Shown: positions 19,796-28,655 of the stretch, piece by piece | Numbering within the stretch: the stretch's first letter is position 1 | How the letters are laid out: every line of letters starts with the position of its first letter | Assembly: GCA_938083195.1 (NCBI GenBank) | Contig: CALKCK010000018.1 | Location: 62,001-126,000, forward strand | DNA length: 64,000 nucleotides | Direction: 5' to 3' | From: an uncultured Pirellulaceae bacterium | Lineage (GTDB): Bacteria; Planctomycetota; Planctomycetia; Pirellulales; Pirellulaceae | Notes under the pieces: model-generated | What the model was told of the DNA's origin: nothing | Seen by the model: the letters and a program-made list of their open reading frames with translations, nothing else | Database searches by the model: none | Position numbers and translations under genes: made by a program

Positions 19796-21157
19796 ATGGT
19801 GGTCGAAATGAAACCTCAAAATAAACACACAACTGGCAGGTCGTTTAACTCGAAGTTGTTTGGGATTGTTAATTCCTTGGCTTCGGGATTGAACTATGAC
19901 TTTTGCCCTTCGTTCAATCGATATCTTTATTGGCTCAAGCAACCCATTGGGTGGATTGTCTGCGCAGTCTTTGCTTCATTTTTAGTTGGAATGTTTGTTG
20001 GACCGCAAGGATTCGTTTTGATGTGGTCATTCTTAGGTCTTTTGATACTTGGGGCGGTTTGGCCCCTGTTGAGCCTTAAAGCGATTTCGTGCCGACTCTC
20101 ATTTTCAAAGCAAAGGTCGGCTGAAGGCGAGGATACCGTCGCAGTTTTGGAGATCACGAATCATTGGCCAGTACCGTTTTTTGGATTAATGATCGTTGGT
20201 GATTTCCTTCAGGATCAAGTTTTCGAAGGCGATGATGTTGCGATTGGGCTTCAACGTATTCCTGGTGCGTCCGTTTCAACTTTTAAATGGAACGTCAAGC
20301 CTGAAAACCGAGGTGTCCTTCCTCGCGAGAATCCAAAAATCAAAAATGGATTTCCATTTGGTATTTATAATGCGATTACTGACGTAGAGATCAAAGGGCG
20401 AACGCTAGTTTGGCCAAAATCCATCGATCTAAAGGGGATGCCTGAAGTTTCAGGGACTCAATTCAATATCTCGGGAATCTTAAGCGACCGAGCGGGATTA
20501 GATGGCGATGTGATCGGAGTAAGAAATTATCGTCAGGGTGACTCAATGCGACATATTCATTGGGGAAAAACAGCCCAATTGAATCGTTTGATTGTTCAAG
20601 AGCGACAGTCTTTTGCAGCACGTCCGTTCGACGTTTATCTGGACCTTACTCCGGAAGCACACATGGGAAGAGGAAGTCAAAGCAGTTACGAGTGGGCTAT
20701 ACGAATCGCAGGTTCAGTTTGTCGACAACTCCACGATTGTCAATCTCATGTCGGTTTAATTTGTGTTGGGTTGCCCTCGGAACATCTCTGCAGTATTTCC
20801 AATACAAACGGTATCAGTCAGCTGATGGATTTTCTCGCCAAGCTGCCAACGTTTGATGAGTTGCTAATGTTTGAAAGAAAAGAAAGCGGAAAGTGTTTGA
20901 AATTCGACAGGAATAGAAAAACGTTTGTGATTTCAACCACGAAATCAGACACCATTGAGCAGAGCAATCAGGTTCAGCAGATCGTGATCGATCCGAATCG
21001 TTTCGAAGAATCCGATGCGTTGTTCGAGCTCCCGACAAGCGAGGTACCTTCGAAGAAGGATCAGGCATCCAAGCGAAAGATTTTAGTAACGAACCCCGTC
21101 AGTGTCGAAAGTGAGCTAAGCATCGGTTGGGGAAATGGAGTTGGTTGTGGCGTTTAG
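19796..21157 (+). CDS. DUF58 domain protein
   Basis: A 453-residue protein. Two hydrophobic segments (about 50-100) are followed by a beta-rich domain. The DUF58 signature then appears as V-R-N-Y-R-Q-G-D-S-M-R-H-I-H-W and K-T-A-Q-L-N-R-L-I-V-Q-E, near residues 243-275. The remainder is a von Willebrand A-like region. In other bacteria DUF58 proteins work with MoxR ATPases and transglutaminase-like membrane proteins. All three are adjacent here, although the order is DUF58, transglutaminase, MoxR. ATG 19796 is taken; ATG 19808 is an equal alternative. The 3' end overlaps the next gene by 23 bp, indicating an operon. Confidence 0.9.
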   Translation: MVVEMKPQNKHTTGRSFNSKLFGIVNSLASGLNYDFCPSFNRYLYWLKQPIGWIVCAVFASFLVGMFVGPQGFVLMWSFLGLLILGAVWPLLSLKAISCRLSFSKQRSAEGEDTVAVLEITNHWPVPFFGLMIVGDFLQDQVFEGDDVAIGLQRIPGASVSTFKWNVKPENRGVLPRENPKIKNGFPFGIYNAITDVEIKGRTLVWPKSIDLKGMPEVSGTQFNISGILSDRAGLDGDVIGVRNYRQGDSMRHIHWGKTAQLNRLIVQERQSFAARPFDVYLDLTPEAHMGRGSQSSYEWAIRIAGSVCRQLHDCQSHVGLICVGLPSEHLCSISNTNGISQLMDFLAKLPTFDELLMFERKESGKCLKFDRNRKTFVISTTKSDTIEQSNQVQQIVIDPNRFEESDALFELPTSEVPSKKDQASKRKILVTNPVSVESELSIGWGNGVGCGV

Positions 21158-23585
21158 TTCACATTCACGAGTAAAAACGACCGCGTCCTGGCCGCCGGTA
21201 GAGTCGCTAGTTTTAGCGATTCTTGCGGGCTTGGTTGTGCTGAACCTTCGTTGGGACATGCACAAGTCAGGCATGCTGATCGTGGCCGAAACAGTGTTCT
21301 ATTTTTCGCTTCCAGTCGTCTTCATGATTTGGATTCAGAAGCGGTTTGATCCGAGTATTAAAATATTCGAGCAGCGTCGGTGGGTTTTTGGAATTCAAGC
21401 AGGGGCGGTTCTGTTTGCTGTGTTGCCGATTCTATTCCAGTTTGTGACACGGGCGTTTAGTTATGGTGACCCATTTGAGGTGACTGCCTTAACGATTTTG
21501 ATGAATGCCACTTGGTACCTGGCCGTTTTTTCTAGAGTGCAAAGATTCGGTCGCGGTGCATTTGTAATTGGTAGCTGTCTTGTTTTATTCGTTTGCTTCA
21601 TGACTCAAAGTGCCCAGGTTTTCGTTTTTGCATTTTTATATTTAGCCATTTCACTTTGGTGGCTTCTTGGCAATTATTGGGAGCGTTTTGAATCAAAAGC
21701 GATCGACGGAGAATCAAAGTCGCTTCCGGTTCGCAGTTTAACTGTGGTTGCCACATTTGTATTCCTAATTTGCGTGGGGTCGCTTGCCCTTTTCTTAGGC
21801 CCCATCCGAGAAGCGATTGGGACAACTGGATTCATGCCCACATCTGGTGGAGATTCTTGGTATGACGCTTATGCTCGCTCAGGAATTGGCGATGGCGATA
21901 TGCTAACTGCCTCGGAGAACGCTACGTCCTCTGGAGCGGTTGATTCTGACCAACTGATTGAAGATGACCGTCCGTCGATGTATGACATTGTGTCGGAGAA
22001 ATTTGATGGCCCAGTCAAGAATAAAAAAAGACGGAATCGTTCGCAAGCGCTCAACGCTGTTGCAAAAGAAATCGACAAGGTGGTCGTGGCAGAACAGTCA
22101 GGCCGTGCCTTTCGCACTGTTCGTGAGCCATCGGAGAAAGAAGAAGATCGCAAATTAAAAGATAGAATTACTAAAGCTTTGTTCTTTGTCGAGGGTGAGG
22201 TTCCAGCAAGATTTGGAGTTGATACCTTCTACCATTTTGACGGCTGGGATTGGACCAAGCCAGAATTGGGAGAGTATCGACTCGCCGACCCCGCAATAAC
22301 AGTTGAAGAAAAATATGGAAAGCCTTGGTTTGTCCTGCGAACAGAGAAGCGAGAGTTTCTTACGGCAAGCCAAGCGCATCGCGTCAAAATGATGAGGCTG
22401 GATACTAAATCTCTTCCAGCTCCCCCGTTCTTAAAGAGTTGGCATATTCAGCAAGTTGATCAATTAGATCTATTTAAGTGGAATGCCCTAGGTTCGCTGG
22501 TAATGGACGGCGAATTCATTCCCTCGCACACGGTCATCGATTTTGTGAGTGAGGTTCCCAATCATCATATTCTTCGGGACGAGGTCAAGCTAAAGCCATT
22601 GAAACCGGCTGTTTCAGATTGGGGTGTGTTCTCTAATTGGTTCGCTTGGGGTGAGGACGCTAAGGTGGTCATCCCGGAATATCCGGTGCTGGAAACTGAC
22701 CTTGGTTCTCCTTATATCCAGGTCGCTGAGAATGCCACCACGATTAGGTTGCAAGAGGTTTTGGAAAACGCAACAAAGAATGTTAGCCCCGGATGGGCGG
22801 AGGTTGATTCTATTGTTAACTATTTGCGATCGAATTATGAACTTGATTCCCAGCGGGTTGCGCCATCCGATTCTGAGGACTCGGTGGCAAGTTTTTTAGA
22901 TCAAGCGGGCGGGCCTTCCTATTTATTCGCCACAACGGCTACACAATTGCTCCGCTTGGCGGGATACCGAACGAGGTTAAGAAGTGGGTTCCTTGTTCAG
23001 CGAAAAGATTTCGATCGAGTCTCCCGCCAGTCTGTCGTCGATTCGAGTAATCTTCATATGTGGCCAGAGGTTTGCATTGACGGAAAAAAGTGGATTCCCG
23101 TTGAGCCCACACCCGGTTTGCCAGTGCCTTGTAACGTGCAAACGTTTTGGCAGTGGACAAAAGTTAAACTAGTCGGTGCGATCAACTGGACGTTGGGACA
23201 TCCTCTTTTTTCTAGTTTAACGATTGGGTTTGTTTTCTGTTCCTTCTGGTTTCGAAAGGAACTCGTGGTGACGGCTTGCTGGCTAGTGTGGAGGTTGGTC
23301 GTGATGGGACCAGCCAGGTTACGTCTCCGATTCACGCGTCAATTGCTTGATTTGAGGTTCTGGGCCGCTGGACTACCGCGACCTGCGTTCGTTCCCATCA
23401 ACGAATGGTATACCCAAGTCGAACCCTGTGCAGCATCTGAGTTTATTCAGTGTTGGCATAAAGCTAACTTTAGCCAAGACGGTTGGGAAACGCGTCCTGG
23501 CCAAACGTTAAACGTCTGTAAGCAGGCGGTTGCAACTCTTACCTACCGTCGAATTAGAAATTTCATCAACCAAACAACTCTGTGA
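21135..23585 (+). CDS. TgpA-like transglutaminase-fold membrane protein
   Basis: An 816-residue protein with five to seven hydrophobic segments in the first 220 residues, then a large exported domain, a transglutaminase-like core near 590-670 and one further membrane segment near 690-705. The core's usual G-x-C-x-x-F-A appears as G-P-S-Y-L-F-A, so the nucleophilic Cys is Ser. The His is kept in L-H-M-W-P-E-V. The Asp of D-P-T is Glu in V-E-P-T-P-G. It is therefore likely not an active cysteine enzyme. It overlaps DUF58 upstream and is followed by the MoxR gene after 7 bp. Family members are thought to act on the cell envelope. Confidence 0.85.
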   Translation: MELVVAFSSHSRVKTTASWPPVESLVLAILAGLVVLNLRWDMHKSGMLIVAETVFYFSLPVVFMIWIQKRFDPSIKIFEQRRWVFGIQAGAVLFAVLPILFQFVTRAFSYGDPFEVTALTILMNATWYLAVFSRVQRFGRGAFVIGSCLVLFVCFMTQSAQVFVFAFLYLAISLWWLLGNYWERFESKAIDGESKSLPVRSLTVVATFVFLICVGSLALFLGPIREAIGTTGFMPTSGGDSWYDAYARSGIGDGDMLTASENATSSGAVDSDQLIEDDRPSMYDIVSEKFDGPVKNKKRRNRSQALNAVAKEIDKVVVAEQSGRAFRTVREPSEKEEDRKLKDRITKALFFVEGEVPARFGVDTFYHFDGWDWTKPELGEYRLADPAITVEEKYGKPWFVLRTEKREFLTASQAHRVKMMRLDTKSLPAPPFLKSWHIQQVDQLDLFKWNALGSLVMDGEFIPSHTVIDFVSEVPNHHILRDEVKLKPLKPAVSDWGVFSNWFAWGEDAKVVIPEYPVLETDLGSPYIQVAENATTIRLQEVLENATKNVSPGWAEVDSIVNYLRSNYELDSQRVAPSDSEDSVASFLDQAGGPSYLFATTATQLLRLAGYRTRLRSGFLVQRKDFDRVSRQSVVDSSNLHMWPEVCIDGKKWIPVEPTPGLPVPCNVQTFWQWTKVKLVGAINWTLGHPLFSSLTIGFVFCSFWFRKELVVTACWLVWRLVVMGPARLRLRFTRQLLDLRFWAAGLPRPAFVPINEWYTQVEPCAASEFIQCWHKANFSQDGWETRPGQTLNVCKQAVATLTYRRIRNFINQTTL

Positions 23586-23592
23586 GTTTAAA

Positions 23593-24522
23593 GTGATTCA
23601 GACCACTACAAAAATTGACGCGTTACGCGAACAACTAAATAAGTCTCTGGTTGGCAAACAGGACGTCATCGAATTGGTGATTGCGTGTTTGATCGCCCGG
23701 GGCCACTTGCTTTTTGATGATCTTCCTGGACTTGGCAAAACGACGTTGGCCAAAGCATTGGCGAAAACGGTGGGGGGAATGTTCTCAAGGGTTCAGTGTA
23801 CTCCGGATTTACTTCCCAGTGACGTGATTGGATTCAATATATTTGATCAAAAAAATCATTCATTTGATTTTCGAGAAGGTCCTGTGTTTTCAGATCTTTT
23901 ACTCACGGATGAAATCAACCGCGCCACGCCTCGAACGCAAAGTGCGTTGTTTGAGGCAATGGCTGAACGGCAGGTGACGGTTGATAATCAATCTAAAAAA
24001 TTGCCGCCAACGTTCATGGTGATTGCGACCCAGAATCCTGTCGAAAGTCACGGTGCTTATCCGTTGCCCGAGGCGCAGTTGGATCGCTTTGCGATGAAGC
24101 TCAACATTGGTTATCCGAATTCGGAAGATGAAGTATCAATGCTTGGCCAATTCGTGGGCGAAGAGTTCTCGAAGCAAGAGATCCAGTCCGTATTGAGCTT
24201 GGAGGAATTGGCGAATTTGCAAGCGGAGGTTGCGCTGGTTGAAGTTTGTGAATCGGTTCGACGTTACTTGGTTGAGTTAGGGTCGGCGACTCGAAATCAC
24301 ACATCGATCGAACTCGGGTTAAGTCCACGTGGCTTAATTACTTGGCAACGCGTTGCTCAGGCTTGGGCGTTTTTGCAAGGTCGAGACTTTGTAATTCCTG
24401 ATGACGTTCAGGCAGTGGCTCATCCAGTGTTAAATTTACGCATCTCGAATTCATCCGAAAACGCTAATTTAATTATTCGTGAGATTATTGAGTCGGTCGC
24501 GGTTCCAGTTGAAAAATCTTAA
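23593..24522 (+). CDS. MoxR-family AAA+ ATPase
   Basis: About 309 residues if started at GTG 23593, just past the upstream stop; an earlier start inside the transglutaminase gene would add 21 residues. It has Walker A LPGLGKTT (about 46-53), Walker B L-L-T-D-E-I-N-R-A, sensor 1 A-T-Q-N-P-V-E and the P-E-A-Q-L-D-R-F-A arginine-finger segment, ending in the helical lid. MoxR ATPases are chaperone-like partners that activate DUF58/VWA proteins. It is the third gene of the DUF58/TgpA/MoxR operon. The length is normal. Confidence 0.93.
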   Translation: MIQTTTKIDALREQLNKSLVGKQDVIELVIACLIARGHLLFDDLPGLGKTTLAKALAKTVGGMFSRVQCTPDLLPSDVIGFNIFDQKNHSFDFREGPVFSDLLLTDEINRATPRTQSALFEAMAERQVTVDNQSKKLPPTFMVIATQNPVESHGAYPLPEAQLDRFAMKLNIGYPNSEDEVSMLGQFVGEEFSKQEIQSVLSLEELANLQAEVALVEVCESVRRYLVELGSATRNHTSIELGLSPRGLITWQRVAQAWAFLQGRDFVIPDDVQAVAHPVLNLRISNSSENANLIIREIIESVAVPVEKS

Positions 24523-24561
24523 ATACAGATAGCTTTAGTGAGTTAAATAGTGAGAATTTTT

Positions 24562-25224
24562 ATGAATAGCAGTGAGTCTCTAAAACAGTGTTTTCGTGGA
24601 GTTGCCATGATTGCAGCAGCCATTGCCCTCGTGACTGGGTGCAATCAGGGAGTGCCAGGCGAGCCCAAAACTGAAAGTATCAATAAGCTACCCAAAATGA
24701 AGTTTCACCGACCGGACAGCTTTCCGATGGCTGTTTCAAGGCTCGTTGAAATTCATCAGCTCATCCTTTCCGAAAGCCCGTTACCTGATCCCAAAGTATT
24801 TCAGGTTGTCGAAGTGATTCATGGCTCGGGACCCGGCGCTCATTCGCACTACCATTTGGCGAATGACCCATCCGGACACAGTCACGCTCACAACGATGAC
24901 CATGCTGATGAGGAATCGAATGAAAAGAGACATGAGGTGGAAGTGGACGTGATCACCGAGATGTCAGATATCATCAAGTGGTTGCCAGAAATAGCGGGTG
25001 ATACTGATATGAATAAAGATCTTTGGGGGTCTGTTAAATCAAAGTCGGGGAGCATGCAATCTGAGTTGAATGGAGCGTTGGCAAAGGCGACGAGTCAGCA
25101 AGAAAAACGTGAGGCGATTCGAAGCGTGGGAGATCAGTTTGTTGTTTTCAATGATTCGATGGCAGAAGTGGTAGAAGAATTGAAAAAGTCGGATCGAGAA
25201 AATCAGGAATTACCAGAAGACTAA
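24562..25224 (+). CDS. His-rich lipoprotein, unknown function
   Basis: About 220 residues from ATG 24562 (a GTG 12 bp upstream is possible). The lipoprotein signal ends in V-T-G-C, so it is likely anchored by lipid at the envelope. A central stretch (near 95-130) is rich in His: H-S-H-Y-H, then H-S-H-A-H-N-D-D-H-A-D. The C-terminal half is helical and charged, ending near F-N-D-S-M-A-E-V-V-E-E-L. I do not recognise a family. It lies 3 bp before the permease gene, so the two are cotranscribed and probably work together. Metal capture for the permease is inference from composition. Confidence 0.65.
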   Translation: MNSSESLKQCFRGVAMIAAAIALVTGCNQGVPGEPKTESINKLPKMKFHRPDSFPMAVSRLVEIHQLILSESPLPDPKVFQVVEVIHGSGPGAHSHYHLANDPSGHSHAHNDDHADEESNEKRHEVEVDVITEMSDIIKWLPEIAGDTDMNKDLWGSVKSKSGSMQSELNGALAKATSQQEKREAIRSVGDQFVVFNDSMAEVVEELKKSDRENQELPED

Positions 25225-25227
25225 AAC

Positions 25228-26757
25228 ATGTTTGAATATTTCATTGCTGGTGCTGGTCTTCGACTTTCGCAGGTCATCATCTACTCCTCGTTGTGGATTG
25301 TCAGCGGGTGCTTAATTGCGGCCGTTTTTCGATGCATGGTTGGTGCTGAGAAAACCCGGCGAATTTTTGCAAATGGTTCGCGGTGGGGCGTTGCTGCGGG
25401 ATGGTTGATCGGAATGCTGTTGCCAGTTTGTTCCCTCGGAGTGATTCCCATTGTTAGGGAGTTACACCGAGCCGGAGTCAAACGCGGTACGATTGTTGCT
25501 TTTGGTTTGACGGCGCCTCTGTTTAATCCAATGTCGGTGCTTTACGGTCTGACGCTCTCAGATCCTATTGCGATTTTATCTTTTTCACTATGTGCGTTAG
25601 TGATAGTCAGTATTTTGGGATCTTTCTGGGATCGATTTTTACCCGTGTCAGAGGAAGAGATACCCGTCGATGAAAAGCTTCCTGTTCCGGGAATCAAACG
25701 AACGATCGCCGTGATTTACACTGCTTCGCGTGAATTGGTTGGTCCCACGATGGTTTATATTTTGATCGGGATCTGCGGGTCGGTGATGATGGCAGTTTTA
25801 TTGCCAAAGGGGTGTTTGCAGAGTCAGGTGGAACGCGACAATATTTTCGCACCAATTGTCATGGCGGTCATGGCGACGCCGATCTACTCTACTCCGTTGC
25901 TTGCTATGAGCCAGATTGGTGGAATGTTTCAGCATGGTAATTCCATTGGGGCCGCTTTCACACTTCTCATTCTTGGTGCCGGTGCAAATATTGGATTGAT
26001 TTGTTGGTTCGGTAGAACATACGGAATCCGAAAGGTGTCTGTTTTTTGTTTGCTGTTGGTCACAATAACAGTGGGCCTTGCCTACGCTGTTGATAAACCG
26101 TTGTATCCCAAGGGTATTGAACCGGCAGGCCATTCTCATGCCTTTGATGTCTATACCCATCCCTTTTTCATGGAATCTCAGGGGCATTTTGATGTCGCTC
26201 TCAGAAAAGCAAACGACTTTTATGTTGCGAACGAGGCTGGGTCCACTTTTATTCTTCTGGGAATGATTTTGCTGGGGTCAATCCTGTCAATTGTCGGTCG
26301 TAAGGTGGATTTTGAAGCTTGGTTTGTCCGTGGCGTTCCATCTGAAAGTCGTTTTGACATAATTGTGCCAGGTTGGATACTGGGCGTCGTTTCTGTTGCT
26401 GGGTTGGTGGTTGCGAGTGTCGTCGGTTGTTACCTGTATTATCCAGCCCCAGATGATTTGCTTGCTGATTTTTTTAGCGTACATGCTGAGACCGTTTTGA
26501 CATCAAAGACTCAGGACTGGGAAGCGGCAGAGAAATGGATCGCGTATTCGGATGATCTGTCGAGGAGACTTGAGGTCGGTGTGTTCTTGCGGCACGGGAG
26601 TCTCGACGAGTTCAAGTCGACCAAAGCAAAGTTATACCGTGAAAAGCTTGATGCCCTTCGTGAGTCAGTCGAGACAAAGAATGTTGAGACGGTTGGGGCA
26701 AATGCGATGGCAGTCCAGGAAGCATATCGGCGAATGAGCGATGCGTTTCGTGATTAA
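25228..26757 (+). CDS. YraQ/COG0701-type permease with soluble C-terminal domain
   Basis: A 509-residue polytopic membrane protein. It carries the family motif as L-L-P-V-C-S-L-G-V-I-P-I (usually P-V-C-S-C-G), followed by R-G-T-I-V-A-F-G-L-T-A-P-L-F-N-P, the conserved A-P-x-x-N-P signature. A second half-repeat appears at I-M-A-V-M-A-T-P-I-Y-S-T-P-L. Roughly ten helices precede a soluble helical domain of about 100 residues at the C-terminus. The family includes putative metal and organoarsenic permeases (ArsP relatives); substrates are mostly unknown. It is 3 bp downstream of the His-rich lipoprotein. The C-terminal extension is not typical of the family. Confidence 0.85.
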   Translation: MFEYFIAGAGLRLSQVIIYSSLWIVSGCLIAAVFRCMVGAEKTRRIFANGSRWGVAAGWLIGMLLPVCSLGVIPIVRELHRAGVKRGTIVAFGLTAPLFNPMSVLYGLTLSDPIAILSFSLCALVIVSILGSFWDRFLPVSEEEIPVDEKLPVPGIKRTIAVIYTASRELVGPTMVYILIGICGSVMMAVLLPKGCLQSQVERDNIFAPIVMAVMATPIYSTPLLAMSQIGGMFQHGNSIGAAFTLLILGAGANIGLICWFGRTYGIRKVSVFCLLLVTITVGLAYAVDKPLYPKGIEPAGHSHAFDVYTHPFFMESQGHFDVALRKANDFYVANEAGSTFILLGMILLGSILSIVGRKVDFEAWFVRGVPSESRFDIIVPGWILGVVSVAGLVVASVVGCYLYYPAPDDLLADFFSVHAETVLTSKTQDWEAAEKWIAYSDDLSRRLEVGVFLRHGSLDEFKSTKAKLYREKLDALRESVETKNVETVGANAMAVQEAYRRMSDAFRD

Positions 26758-26898
26758 ATAAATGCGGTTTTGGAAATGAAGTGTCAGCCACGGATTTCGT
26801 GATTTTCAATCTGACGATTCAATAGAAGGATTACTCCTTGTCGGGCGTTGTTTGAGTGCACGTTTGCTGTCGAGTTGAACGTGTTTTGTGTCAGTTTC

Positions 26899-26926
26899 AA
26901 ATCTTCCCATCTAAATCTTCCCATCT
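26899..26926. repeat. 14-bp tandem repeat upstream of the prepilin-peptidase-like gene
   Basis: The unit AAATCTTCCCATCT occurs twice back to back, ending 29 bp before the ATG at 26956. It lies in the presumed leader. It may be simple slippage or a duplicated binding site. Confidence 0.75.
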
Positions 26927-26955
26927 GTTATCGAAAAAACATTAGCACTGAACCT

Positions 26956-28449
26956 ATGCTGGACGAGCCGAATCAACTGACTGAAGAATCCGGGATTTGC
27001 GATGATGCCCAAGGCCTAGTGGCGAGTTTGAGCGGGCGGAGTCCGTACACCTATTCCCTGATTGGGGAATATGCCCGCATTCTACTGTTGCTTGTTTCGT
27101 TCCCCCTTTTGGTTAGGTTGGCTCAGTTGGCGACGCAGGGAACTGTTTCGCTGATTCCGCTGGTTGCTTCTCTGGTGTTATTGACATCTCTGTTGTCTGA
27201 ACGGGGATTAAGAGGCGTTAGAGTGTTTCTGTTGGTGGCAATGACCGTCAATGTTTTTTCTTCAGTAATTAATCCCAATGCTTTTTTGATTAAGCCAGAC
27301 GCGTACAACCCGCTGGCAGTCCCAAATGTAATCTTGTTAATTTGTTTGGCTACCGCAAGCTTTTTTGAAACTGCTAATGTGTGCAGAGACAACGGTCGAC
27401 CAACACGGATTAAGTTGATGTGTTTAGGCTTCGTTTTGCTTCCTGCGTTGGTATATGTCGTGGGAGTTCCGGTGGTAACGTCTTGGCTGGAAGCGATGGG
27501 GGAGGGAGATAGTCGTGTTAATGCTCGAGACCCAAACTGGACAACGGCTAAGGAGATCGCGCTCCGAGCAGCAAAATTTGGTGTCTTTCTCATCTTTGTC
27601 TATTTCGGCGCTTGTGTTGGTAGTTTCCTCAATGTTGTGGCCTACTGCATTCCACGTGGAGAGGCCGTTGGCTTTCGAAATTCGATTTGTCCCGTTTGTC
27701 AAAATAAGATACTTCGAAAAGACAATCTTCCTGTTTTCAGTTACATCAATTTATCGGCACGTTGTCGAAATTGTGAGTCGTTGATTTCATCGCGCTATTT
27801 GATTGTCGAACTTTTGATTGCGTCTATTTTTGGTTCGCTCTTTTTGTTTGAGCTTGTCACGGGAGCGGCGAACGTTCCAACGATGAATAGCGTGTCTCAC
27901 ACTGGAGTTCTGTGGGTGGTGCTGTTTCCCAAATGGAATCTTATCGGGATCTATTTTTATCACTGCTTTTTTATTAGTGCCTTGGCTGTCTTGGCTTTGA
28001 TGGAATGGGACGAGCAAAAGCTTGATTACCGGTACTCTCTTTCTCTCATTTTTGTATTTTTGATTGCTGCGACCTTCTATTTGCCTTTTCAGCCTCTTCC
28101 TGCTCCTGAGCTATTGCTGGTTTGGATCGGTCAGATCCCTGAGGTTTCTCAATTTGGAAAACTCGTGTTGGGGGGACTAGGTGGTGCGACTCTAGGTTGC
28201 ACTGTGGCGGCGATTAAAAAGCAAACCAATGGATCTACGTTTATCCCAGCGATGGCGCTTTCAGGGGTCGTGCTCGGTTGGCAATCTGTTTTGCACGTTT
28301 TACTGATATTTTTGGCGTTGCAACTTTTTGTTCGATATTTACCTTTGTTTCGAACTTTGTTGTCCGCCCGGCCTACGTCTGTTCTCTTGTTGGCAATCTG
28401 GGCGCATCATCCGATTTGGAAGTACCTTTTTCAGCAATTTTCATTGTGA
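26956..28449 (+). CDS. Prepilin peptidase-like protein with degenerate protease half
   Basis: About 497 residues from ATG 26956; an upstream in-frame TTG reads through non-conserved sequence. The first about 200 residues are extra hydrophobic segments. Then comes the A24 N-terminal methyltransferase region: G-S-F-L-N-V-V-A-Y, C-P-V-C, D-N-L-P-V-F-S-Y, C-R-N-C and I-S-S-R-Y-L-I-V-E-L, with both cysteine pairs intact. In the C-terminal peptidase half one Asp survives near M-E-W-D-E-Q, but the GxGD-L-K segment reads N-G-S-T-F-I-P before A-L-S-G-V-V-L-G-W. The second catalytic Asp is therefore missing. It is longer than PilD (about 290 aa). The downstream transporter starts 206 bp later. Confidence 0.75.
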   Translation: MLDEPNQLTEESGICDDAQGLVASLSGRSPYTYSLIGEYARILLLLVSFPLLVRLAQLATQGTVSLIPLVASLVLLTSLLSERGLRGVRVFLLVAMTVNVFSSVINPNAFLIKPDAYNPLAVPNVILLICLATASFFETANVCRDNGRPTRIKLMCLGFVLLPALVYVVGVPVVTSWLEAMGEGDSRVNARDPNWTTAKEIALRAAKFGVFLIFVYFGACVGSFLNVVAYCIPRGEAVGFRNSICPVCQNKILRKDNLPVFSYINLSARCRNCESLISSRYLIVELLIASIFGSLFLFELVTGAANVPTMNSVSHTGVLWVVLFPKWNLIGIYFYHCFFISALAVLALMEWDEQKLDYRYSLSLIFVFLIAATFYLPFQPLPAPELLLVWIGQIPEVSQFGKLVLGGLGGATLGCTVAAIKKQTNGSTFIPAMALSGVVLGWQSVLHVLLIFLALQLFVRYLPLFRTLLSARPTSVLLLAIWAHHPIWKYLFQQFSL

Positions 28450-28655
28450 AATGAGGGATAGCGGAGGTAATTTTAACCCCGATGATCGGTAAACCTTTGC
28501 TTTTAGCGGGTTTGGGGACGCTATCAACCCGCATTTTCAATCTCTTTGACGTGGACGCGAACCCCCGGTCTCGGTACTCTTAGGCTGCCACTAGGCGTTT
28601 CATTTAATCGGTTTATTGCGGGTGCAACGTATTTCGTTCGACCCGAAACTCATTT

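Noticed and set aside
19525..19797. Open frames on both strands before the DUF58 gene
   Set aside because: Neither strand gives a protein-like composition or a ribosome site; the region is more simply the leader of the DUF58 operon.
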